From the NCBI GenBank assembly GCA_020055645.1, contig CM034548.1, positions 32,104,201-32,168,200 on the forward strand: DNA of 64,000 nt, given 5' to 3'. Made by a program: the position numbers and the translations under genes. This document shows, one piece after another, positions 41,601 through 53,600 of this stretch. The notes beneath the pieces were generated by a model that saw nothing but the letters and a program-made list of their open reading frames with translations, was not told where the DNA came from and made no database searches. The number at the start of each line of letters is the position of its first letter. Position 1 is the first letter of the stretch. The DNA comes from Tomocerus qinae. Taxonomy: Eukaryota > Arthropoda > Collembola > Entomobryomorpha > Tomoceridae.

Positions 41601-44600
41601 TACAACTCTAATTGCAACAGACGTCTCTCCACTATTTCTTTTCTGAGTCAATTGAGCGGACTAAATAAGTGTCAAAAAAACTTAGTTTTCTCTTATACAG
41701 AAATAAATACTATATAGATGTTCCTTTCGATTGCTATTCTCTACGGGTGCCTGTCTGTCTGCTGCTTTGAATTTAAATATTACATAACCGATGCTCTATG
41801 CGTAAGACCTTGAAAACACTCGAGTTACTGGTAAGGTTACTTTAAAATAAATAATGCTACCACACAGGTGTACAATTGGTACAAGTGTGTAACAGTTCAG
41901 AAAACTGCTCCAATTGTTAAAAAATCATTCAGGTCGTTGTGTAGAAAACTGGTTCAGTTATAAAATAAAAAGCCAAAGTACTATTGAGGACTTTAATCGA
42001 ATTTTGTGTTGTGTACTTTTCTTATTGACCTTTTATCCATGAAGCTATGTTTCTTACTTGTATGTATAATACCTAATGCATATAAACTACAGTATGTAAA
42101 ATGTAAAGAAAAATGTAACTCAAATCACCATACATAATACTTTCTCCATTCTGAATGGCACCATCATAAAAACTATATAACTTTCACCCCAACAAAATTT
42201 CGTTCGTGATGATCAAAATTCCAAGTGTAAAACGTTTTCGTGAAAGTTCTTAATCGAATAAATTTTGTTGCGTGCTCACAAGAATGAATGAGAGTGCTTC
42301 ATTATTAATTAGTTGCGATTGAATTTAGAGATACCTAATTAAACGACAAATGAGCATTGCGCTTTATAGTAGAATATTCGTTGTTAATAACTACAACGTA
42401 GTGTGTGGTGGAAGTCTATTTATTATGATGTATATAGCTTTTGCTCCTGAAGCAAAGTGGCGACACGAAAGGAGCAGCAGTAGCACTCACTCAGTTCCAT
42501 AATATTATTTGTGCCGAGTTTTAGACTGAGATAGAGAAAAGCATTGGTAAAAGGTACTCAGCAAGTTCTCAATCTGCTTTCAGGAAATGAAAAGAGGGGA
42601 GCAGTAAATTATTTGGATGAGGAGTCATGGGAAAGCACTTAAATGTAAATCCATTCATGTTTATCTTATCCATATCAGAATCAATCCGATGGACAAGTCA
42701 AGTTGACAGCCCCACAAAGAGACTTAGTGGAGGAGAACGACGACACACACCGACTGAGCTTTTCAGTTCATTGCTCTGTATCTCACTGGCTATGTACACT
42801 CTGCAGCATTGTGATTTGTTTCCTGTTGTTCTCTTGTGTACAAATAGGTATGTAGGATGAGGGCTAATAATGTATGTACAAGGAATACCAATCTACCAAT
42901 GCTATACATAGTAATGAGATGTGTAAAGACAGGAGACAGACAACCGACAGGTCCTTCTTTACGGATCTAGACAACGCAATACAATATCCGACACACAGAT
43001 GCTTCGGACATGTATAAGTAGTTACCAACATCATGGTTTCGAGTGCAGGATTAAATAGGTCGGAATGGAATCCGTTGAAAAGGTCAACAGTTCGGGCAAT
43101 TTGGAAATGTAAGCATTAGGTGGAAAAATAAAACCCTAAGACTCAACTATATTTTCCCATTTTCCACTTATCATTATTTCCCAGGTGTCCAATCACTTAG
43201 GGTGGGAAATGGAAATAACCGAAACTATGGCTAACTTATTTAAAAAGACGGTTTTTCAAGTTGCTGTACTATAGTTGTACAAGTCAAATAAATATTTAAG
43301 ATAATAAAGGTAATAGGTCGACTTTATACGATTGAGGACAGGTGAGTAAGTGGTTCAAGAGCCAGCAGTTGTCATATCACTCTTGTCAAGTCTCCTCGTC
43401 CTTTTGTATTATTACCTATGGCTATGGCACGCAACCTACTTATTCGATTCTGGCCACCAATACCTCATCAATTTCGGTTTAAATTAACCTATGATCTATT
43501 GTAAGACTAAAATACAGTTGGAGAAAGCTAAATATGTTTCATTTTTATGTACATTATTATATAGTCAAGTTTTAGATTATAAGGTTTTGAATAAATCACC
43601 ATGAAATTTTGAATTATGATACACATCTCATTACACACATTAAAATGCATGGGTATTTATATACAACGCAATAAGAATAATGCATTTTTGTATAGAAATA
43701 CTAACAAAATTTTGTTATTTCATGGTTCGGTAATTGGTAAGATGGTAGAACAAGTAGGTTTTCCTTCCTTTTGATTTATTCAGTGTGTATATAATACTTA
43801 CCTTCGTTGCTTTTGCTGGGAAAGGGAAACCAATATTACACTTATTTTCTAGTATATAATACCGAATAATAATATATCAATCTATAAGCCTTATACATCT
43901 ATTATTTATATTATACATAATAATTTTTATTTAAATTTAAAATGTATGGCGTTTATTTTTTGTTAAAAATTATGATGTTAAATTTTGCCCTGGGAAACGT
44001 ATACCAATATTACACTTATTTGTACTGAATAATAACTAATAACATAGCAATCTATAAGCCTTATACATTTATAATTCCTATTACACATAATAATAATTTT
44101 ATTTAAATTTAAAATGTACGGCGTTTATTTTTTGTTAAAAATTATGATGTTAAATTTTGCCCTGGGAAACGTATACCAATATTACACTTATTTGTACTAA
44201 ATAATAACATAGCAATCTATAAGCCTTATACATCTATTATTCGTATTACACATAATAATAATTTTTTAATTTAAAATGTACGGCGTCTATTTTTTGTTAA
44301 AAATTATGATGTTAAATTTTGCCCTGGGAAACGTATACCAATATTACACTTATTGGCTAAATCCTAGTATACCGACGCTCAACGGAATAGACCGATATAT
44401 AGCTCATTCGAAAGATCTCGTCGAGTACATCACGAATATGATATTGGTTTTTGGGGCAACCCCCCAAATAAGAAAGTTATGGTCGGTTAAAGTTGAAAAT
44501 ATGACTATTTCGAGGCCTATATTTTTAGAAAACGAAGAGTTACAAGTTCTTTAGGACATCGTTGTTTTGATCTTCATGGTGAATTTACTTGTAACTATGG

Positions 44601-47600
44601 CAACGTAGCTAATAACAACATGCAGGTTGGGTTTTGTAAAATTCTAAATTGCACCAACTTCTATGTTTAAAAAAAAAGCTAATTGTGACCACGTGCGTTT
44701 CAAGTTTAAAGTTTTGGTTTTGTAAAATTCTAAATTGCACCAACTTCTATGTTTAAAAAAATGCTAATTGTGACCACGTCCCATGTTCGATTTTCATCAA
44801 TTTTAATTAGGTTTAGGCTTTAAAAAAATGCTAATTGTGACCACGTCCCATGTTCGATTTCCATCAATTTTAATTAGGTTTAGGTTTTAAAAAAATGGTA
44901 ATTGTGACCACGTTCCATGTTTAATTTTCATCAATATTAATTAGGTTTAGGCTTTAAAAAAAATGCTAATTGTGACCACGTCCCATGTTCGATTTATATC
45001 AATTTTAATTAGGTTTAGGTTTTAAAAAAATGCTAATTGTGACCACGTCCCATGTTTAATTTTCATCAATTTTAATTAGGTTAGGTTTTATAAAATGCTA
45101 ATTGTAACCGCGTGCCCTTAACTAAATCAAAAATGATGAAAATTGAAGTTAGAACAATGAAAAAATTCAAAATAGAAGATAAAGTGTAATTTAGAATTTT
45201 ACAAAACCAAACCTGCATGTTGTTATTAGCTACGTTGCCATAGTTACAAGTAAATTCACCATGAAGATCAAAACAACGATGTCCTAAAGAACTTGTAACT
45301 CGTCGTTTTCAAAAAATATAGGCATCGAAATAGTCATATTTTCAACTTTAACCGACCATAACTTTCTTATTTGGGGGGTTGCCCCAAAAATGAATACCAT
45401 ATTCGTGATGTACTCGACGAGATCTTTCGAATGAGCTATATATCGGTCTATTCCGTTGAGCGTCGGTATACTAGGAATGTTCCCACTTATTTGTACTGAA
45501 TAATAACATAGCAATCTATAAGCCTTATACATCTATTATTCATAATATGCATAATAATAATTTTATTTAAATTTAAAATGTACGGCGTTTGTTTGTTGTT
45601 AATAACTATAGTGTTAAATTTTGCCCATTAAAGTTTTTGAAATCATGATATGTGCCTGCCATTTCTAAATTTTGTTGAGAATATTGCTACTTATTCAAAA
45701 TTTCGAATCTTCTATATCTATGAATATAATAAATGCTAACAGATTTGCTCATCAAAAATTGGTTTATTTAATTTCGTACAGACCGTAAGGTATGTGATTT
45801 TCTGAAATATTATAAAATAGTCAAGAATTTATGTTGCTAAGACTTTCACCAAATAACTTGATGACATGACCTTTAAGATCCTCTCCCCTTAAAATCCACA
45901 TTCCAGAAATAAAAATACACTTAAAAATAGTTGTCGTGTTGTACTGGTTGTATAGAACAAAATTAAATATATATTCTTTCACAAATGTTGTAAAATCAAT
46001 TTTCTAATCGTTGTCATAGTCAATGACAATGTGGCCCCAAGTGAAAGCATAAAGTTGTTTGATAGAAACCGGTGTCATTTTCTCTTTATGCATGGTTAGT
46101 TGGCGTGGATGAAATGAAAGAGTCAGAGGTTCATTTTTGTTGTAGTAAGAAGAAACATCTTTTGAAATGGAGTATAAATGTATGATAGATTTGGCATGAA
46201 ATCTGAAATCTTCTTACGCATTTTGGTTAGATGAACAAAGAGTATAAATGGGGCTATTGGGGTAATAGGGTTATTATAGGGTATCATTTTTATGGAGTAG
46301 ATTGGTAGCTCTAAAAAGGTCGTAGAGTATTGAATTGATGGATTTTGTTTAGTGCTGGTTGTGAAAGACTTTCATTTTGCATTATACAATTTGTAATCTG
46401 TGTCTCAAGTGTGTAATAAAATGGAAATGAGGTTTAATCTCATTATGTTTATATTTGAGGGAATAGATTTGTAAGTAGGATGACAATGATAATGCTCTGT
46501 CAATAGGACGCAGAGTCTTCTCTCTTTGTTATCAAGTTCAATCAAGTAATTGAGAAAAGAGGATGAGATGAAAGTGTATGTGATAGAAAGGAAAGAGTAA
46601 TTGGAGTTAATGACTATGTCAGGTTACAAAGTTACAATGTTGATAGGCGTATATAGTCAGTAGACATAATAATATGGTAGTAACTATGTATATAATTTAC
46701 ATTACATTATTCTTGGCGACATGCATAGAAAATGCAACTAAGTCCTAAGTTATATAAGGGGGAGTGACATAACTTTTCGTATAGACACTACATAACATGA
46801 AAAAGTTAATGGAGTAGTAATATATTTAATAGGAGTATACTAGATGTATAGAGAAAGAAAAAAATTTGTATAAAAAGTCTTTTGTGGGATTGCTTATGCG
46901 GTGAGCTATGCTTTTATAATAATACCCATTTCTTATTAATAGAAGGTTGCATTGGAAATAGTAGCTCACCGTTCGTTAGGTAAGGTATTAGGAGGTGAGT
47001 AGAGCTTTGAGCATATCTGTATAATATTGGTGGAGAAAGGGCATGTCACCGTGTGTGTCTCTCCCACTTATACATATGGATGGATACATATCACATCATA
47101 GTCCTCCTTTCATTTCATTGCAGAAAAAGAAATCCAGGGCTTCTTTTCACATTCACTTCACTTTTGACAAACATTACCTTTCTATCTCCATTTTACAGGG
47201 TATATATTAGTTGGAGATGGGAGATAGTGTGAGAGGGAAGATGCGGTGTGGTAAATGTGAAGTAGATAAGATGAAGATTACTACATGGAAAGAATCCCGT
47301 CAAAAGACATTGTACTCCCTATTATTCTCTTTAGTCTATTCTCCTCTGTAGAGATATTTCCTCTCTATAGTATGGCCATTGAAGAGTCTAAGTAGCCTAG
47401 GTAAGCCTTCACGTTTCTGAGAAAGTAGTTTCTTTGGTTGCGCGCTCGTCATGTCATCGAGCCGTGTCTTGGAGACAGAGGAAATACAAGACAGAGCAGA
47501 CATGAAGATTTAAAAATCTAAAGACCTTACAAAGATTTCAATTGGATGCTTGCTGATCAAAAGAAACTTACAGATATATTAGTATAATGACGTTGCGTTA

Positions 47601-50600
47601 CGAGAACAAAGCAACTACACTCCTGCTCCAGTTAGCATAATATAAAAGAAACTACTATACACTATTATTATATATCTATTTATTTAACACGCTCTGCAAT
47701 AGACATGTCTACTCCACTATGCATATCATTATATTATTTAGCTATTCCCAAGTGTGCACAGTTAAGGTAGCTACGTGTCCCTTATAATTATCTATCTATC
47801 AATGCCCTGTAGGATCCTTTTGTGCAAATATAGTCGTTCAACGTGTAGGAGTGAAACTCATATTATATTTAATAAAGATAGTAACACTGTAGCTCTCTGT
47901 TTAATCTGTAGACAGAGTCAAATTGTTGGAAAATGAATGAATGACTTACCGAGTCAACTCTGTACTGGAGAAAGCAGCTGGATTGTCTTGGGGACTAAAT
48001 CGTGGCAGAGATCCTTTCATTACAGCGACGCGAAGAAGGAGACTCAGAGATACCTATTGACATAGAATATACAATGATAATTACTCCTCCCTATAACAAA
48101 TGCATATCTCGCCTCGCATTCAAATCCCTTTTATTCATGTCTTATATTCTATTTACCACTACATTTCCGTTCTTCCTAACTTTTTAACTTATACTCTCCT
48201 CTCTACCACTCTATACCTACTCAGACCTACACTTTAATATTAAATACCCACATTAATTATACAATCATTGCGTAACAACCTTCTACCCAACAAAATTCAC
48301 AGCATATTTGATCTGAATCACAAACTATGTCTACTATTAACATTTCATACCTAAATTGGATCATTTCATATTAAATTTTTGATTTTAGTTGGGCTGTGTA
48401 CATACAATCATAGTCCACAACTAATAAAAAATGTTTACAAAAAAATTGTTCAAAATTGTCGTTGAAAATTTATACACTTTAGTCTAAATTGATTTTGTTA
48501 CAGTAAAACAGATCAGAAAGGATATTAAATCAAGGTAACTATATCAGAATAAAATCTTAATGCTTAAATCCTATTTGGTATCTGTAAGAGCACAATACAT
48601 TGCAATGGGATCTATCCAAAGAGAAAGACGCTGACGTAGATATATTTAGTACAAGTTCCTTATTTCTTCGGTACCTGGAACCTATTAGACATAATTTTAT
48701 AGGATCAGTTTTCTAGCAAGACATTTCTTAGACCGGAACTGAGTACACAAAGCGTATGCTGAGTCTCTACACTTATTTAGGGACCATCAATTCCCTTTAG
48801 GTTGGTAGCTTTCCCGTTTCAGACTAGACAGAGTTACATGAGAACAAGACGATAGAATAGAAATACGACTACCGACAACATCAATTGAATAATCTAATTA
48901 CTTCATTCAACGGAAGACTTCCCAATTTTGTTATGTGACTTACTTGTTTATCCAACAAATTGTTTTTATTGTATTAACAGAATGACAAGAAATACACTCA
49001 GTCTTTCATACAACTGTACGTACATGTATAATTGCTGAAACAGAATACTAGCAACTACTGCACTGTAACCTACCAGCAGTTAGTCGTGTTGCAACTACAT
49101 ACGACTAGTAATCTGTCTTATTGCTTTAAAGCAAAGCACTCTCAAAGTAGGTATATCTATTTATACTCATTTCTTCTCTATCTAGACCGATTGCAACGTA
49201 CTGCAAGGACGAAAAGGCAAAGTTGATAAAGTAATAGGCACAGGTTAACTGAAATGAACTTACCAAGACGATCATGAATAGGATTCTCCGCTTAAGAAGT
49301 GACAAAGCTGGATCAGTTGTTTTGGTCAATCGCCACCTGAGTAGATTACAAAGAGAAAGTTAAACATTTCATCCCATTCTCTACTACATCAGTCTACAAT
49401 GTTTCTATTTAAGGCTTTCCTTAAGCTAATACATTTACATCCATATAAAACTTTTACAGGTGCAAATTAAAATTGTAATTTTCAAAATGTTTATATTTCC
49501 AAGCAAAATTTTTTACCTAGATTGCATTTCACTTTCACTTTCATCACTAGGATGAGTAAATTTTTTTAACGTACTCTTTTATTGATTGTGGAAAATTTTT
49601 TTTAGATATAATAATATTGTATATTTACAGCGGACAAAAGGTATCTTTTAGAAAGTGAACACTATATTATAATAGAACAAAACAAAAAGCACAGTATCAT
49701 TTTGTTTCTGTAATTTGTATACTACATAATATTATATTATTATGTGTTGGTATAAATTGTTATCATAAGTCGGCATTGGCAGTAATTAAATAACTTTGCT
49801 AGCTTTAACGTTTTACTCAAGCAGAAAATGTCTTGAAATGCGAGAATGTGTATAATTATGTTATCCTAGCTGCGATAATATAATTTGATCAGATATTGTA
49901 GTCGTAAATAGGTGTAAGGGCAAATAGAATTAGGGGAATATATTTATGAGTCTTTCTTCTGTATGCCATTGTTTAATGCCTACACAGCTAAAGAGAGATG
50001 CGCCTGGAAACGTATGGCAATAAGTAAAAAGTCGAAGGATAAAGTTGGTTTGACAGAGTAAGCAAAGATCTGTCGTTTTGGGAAAAGGAGGGAAACTAAT
50101 TTCTGCAGTAGTAAGCCTTTTTGAAATAAAGGCGAATAGTTTGAGGAGGGAGAAAATACAGGCGGAATGCAGAAAATTGTATAGTAGAGGGCCAATGTGT
50201 AAGAGGCAGGGGCTGTGTCTGTCCTTTTGTTAGTCTGCAACTGCACTGATACATAATATAATACATAAATAGAATATAGGTACTTTAGTCACACATAACA
50301 TGTTGTAGACCTTGGGAGTCCCTTTAAATATAGAGCAGTTACAGAGTAAAGTAGGAGATGTGAAGTAGAAGAGACAGTTTGCTTAGTCAGTTCGGTAGTT
50401 ATGGATGTGGAATTCCCCGTTCGCCAGTCTAGCTCTGCGTTACGTATGTACTTTTAATGTTTACTCTTCCGCTGAGAATTAAATTGCTGTTGGGCTCTCT
50501 TCCCATTGAAGAGGAGAGGAAAGCCACTAGAGCACCGCAATATACACACACAATATCGTGTCAATACAATACGCTATCTGCTTTGCTTCGCCTGCGACAC

Positions 50601-53600
50601 TCCTGCCTCCACTCCATCTCTAGTAGTCTTAGCATTTTCTTCAATCCACAGGCTCTCCTGACCCCAAGTCATGTCACAGACTACAGATCAATGATTATTT
50701 TACTGCTACTGTGGCACACAAAATATTATTACTTGTCCTATCCCAGTTAAAGTATGTACTTAGCCAGGTGTGCTTAGTCCCTATAGGTCATAGGTCAACT
50801 ATCAAATCTCCAAATAAATCAACAACTCTATACTTAAGCATCTATACAGAATATTTTCATCTAGGAAGGAATGATGTGAATGTTTGAATCTTCTTGGCTG
50901 TATTATAGCATTAGGGTTAAAGTGTAGAGTACTTGAGTATGTTTGTTGACCTATATAATATATTTGTGTGGGTCCTTGTTTATTATAATAGCAGTATAAA
51001 GAAGAAAGGTACACTACAGAGTATTGTATTTGTAAGAAAGGTTGAAGAATGTAAGTACAGGTTTCTGGTTACTGTAGTATGTACAAGTTTCCTGCCAACA
51101 CACATCACACCACTGGAGTACAATTTCTCTGTAGATTTTTATCGTCTAATAAACCGTTGCTGTATTTGTACGCTGGTGGAGTGCAAACAAAAAAGGCATT
51201 TCACTTAAGCTGTTGACTCGGTTCACTTGGAGAGGAAACAAGGCTTTCCTCCCTTTTCACTTTCTACAAATTCATTCAGCTTTCTCCCAGAAGCAAATCC
51301 AATGAAATAATAAGACACTGTTTAGGAACAAAGAAACCTTTTTCAGGTAACTCTCTAGGCATACTCAAGTGTTTCTGGCGAAAATAGAGATTTTCGCCAA
51401 TTACATGTGACAGGTCATTAGATTTGCAGTTGCACAAACATTTTCCCGAGATATTTACTGTAGGAAAAAATTCCTGGGAGATCAAGCATAGATTTAGGAA
51501 GGGATTGGAGAAAAGTGTAGGACGGCACTTATTGTGGGTAGCATTAGGGCTTTGACAAAATGCAGTCGGTTGACGAAAAAGATTAAGCCAATTAAGAATA
51601 AGAGCCGTCGGCTGACATATTGTGAGTGACCTAAATAGTTAGGCTGTGCTTTGTTGTAGTAAATGCCCGCTAGCGTGACAACTCATATTAGTGCTTGTCA
51701 TTGGCTTTGACTGCGTAGCTAGATTATACATACGTGGGTACAAACTCATAAGATGTGTCTGGAAACTTGTGGGCAAAGTTGGGAAAGGTATGTTCACTTG
51801 TGGAATATCTCTCCCTCTATATCAGACTTTCTCCCTAATAGGATTTTGGATAGACGGACATTGTGAATAGATCCCTGCCGCTGCCGACGATATATCATGC
51901 ACGTCTGAGAAATGTCGCAAGAGGAAAAACCCAACAATAAAGAGGAAGTTGCTTCTCTGACAAAAAGAAAACCTGCTAGTCAAGAAAGAATGAAGCTGAC
52001 ATAGTCACACTACATCATCGAAGATACAAATCACTTCACATACGCTCCCCGACACTCTCCCACTACCAAAATTGAATTTACAACAAAAAAAGTACAATTG
52101 TCAGTCAAGGAGTAGATACAATCCTTTTTTCTTTTAACTGCATGAAAGAGATGAAATCAAATCATTCCTTCCACATTTACTTTCTCCAAACAATTTTCCC
52201 TGCTTCTTCAACGACAAGAAATATTGGTCCTTCTATTAAGTGCTTTCCATCTCCCGCAAAATAATGCACCCTGAAGAAACTATGTATTTAACTCAGAAAG
52301 AGATACCTTGCATCTAGACAAAAATCTCTGCATATTGCGGGGTGGCAATGGAAAGTGGCAACAAGGAAAATACACTCTTTTATTTAGCTATAAATTCCTG
52401 TTATTGAGCAAACCAGGATTAATATAATTCAACTGGAAGGAAGGTCGGGTCGCCCCGCATGAAAATCCCACCGAGATTCATGAAAACAGAGCTTGACACG
52501 AGCAAGTGTCTGCACACAAATGCACAATCTCCATTATACACAACTACATAGCAGACTGCCTCGTCTCGTTGCATGCAATCTTTTATCAGCACTGCTTCTA
52601 CATCGCTTCCTACGTATTTATACATGTCCTTTGTCTACGGCATTTTTCAGCTCCTGTCTGTTGGAATTAATTGAGTGTTGGCTTGCTGGCATGCCAGGAC
52701 CTAACAATAAGATGCATATGCACACCCGACTACCTAACTCCTAGAGGTCGACCTGGATCCCAACAAATTTAAAAGAATCGGTTTTAAGACACAATGCTAT
52801 TTCAATTTATTACGAATTTGTCTTCACTTTTATTCACTATTATTCCACAAAAAACTGAAACCCTGTAATAAGGATTTTTTTAAAATCCCTCCCACCAAAT
52901 TTCTAAACAAAATTATTATCAATCTGAAAGTAATTTGAAAAATACCTTCCAAAATTAATTTGAATATCAACTAATATGATAAAGTTCAGAATTTTGATTT
53001 AAGTCAGTTTTCAATATTTAGCGGAAATAGGGAAAGGTGGGAAGTTATGATTTTTCCATTTGAAGAGTGACTCAATTATGGGAGAAAGTGGTGGGATGGA
53101 GAGAGTTTGAAAAAATCGGAGAAAGTAATTTAGCGGATGGTGTCCGTGTAAAACAGAGTGAGTATGAGGAAAGGAGATTTGTGTAGGTTAGAGAAAAGCA
53201 ATAAGAAATGTTTTATAATAGAAGAAAAGTCTGTCGGTGGTGCTCGTATGTAAATTGGTGTGCAGTAACATGAGACAAACAAGAAAGTCAAGGTAGGAGG
53301 AAAAAAGGCAATTTCATAGTGAATGGAGCGGTCAGGTGGCAGTGGTAAGTTAAAAGGATAAATTATTGATGTTGACGGAAACTAGCGGGAGTGGAAATGG
53401 GATAGCTGGTTTGGTGTGGCCTCCGCCTGCCTCGGTTGGTTCGGCTCTGTTTCGGACTCTGTAGTAGTGGAAGATATCAGTCCATTGCTCCAGCAGTCAG
53501 TAGAGTAGTAGCGGTGTGCTTAGGTTTATGTAGTAGGTAGCAGTAGTTTAGTTGAGTTTGCTTTGCAGCAGTACCTAGTAGTAGGTAGTAGTAATAGTAG

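Larger units (their letters stand above)
43816..45626. repeat. Tandem array of about 162-174-bp units, fourth unit split by an insertion
   Basis: Units start at CTGGGAAA...CCAATATTACACTTATT at 43816, 43990, 44162 and 44324. Each includes ctataagccttatacat and ends in ttaaattttgccctggg. The fourth unit breaks at 44354 and resumes at 45492 (tgtactgaataataac), running to about 45626. The first unit is the most diverged. Confidence 0.9.
39560..47949 (-). other. TMTC1 intron E-F (8390 bases, the longest)
   Basis: Contains the tandem array 43816-45626 with the foldback insertion 44355-45483. The plus strand is C-rich at 39560-41640 (26 C, 3 G in 41521-41580) and G-rich at 46000-47949 (23 G, 1 C in 47221-47280). 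No gene recognised. Confidence 0.6.

Noticed and set aside
41286-41646. Two overlapping plus frames of 103 and 113 codons
   Set aside because: Both lie in a region with 26 C to 3 G per 60 bases; skewed composition depletes stop codons in several frames at once.
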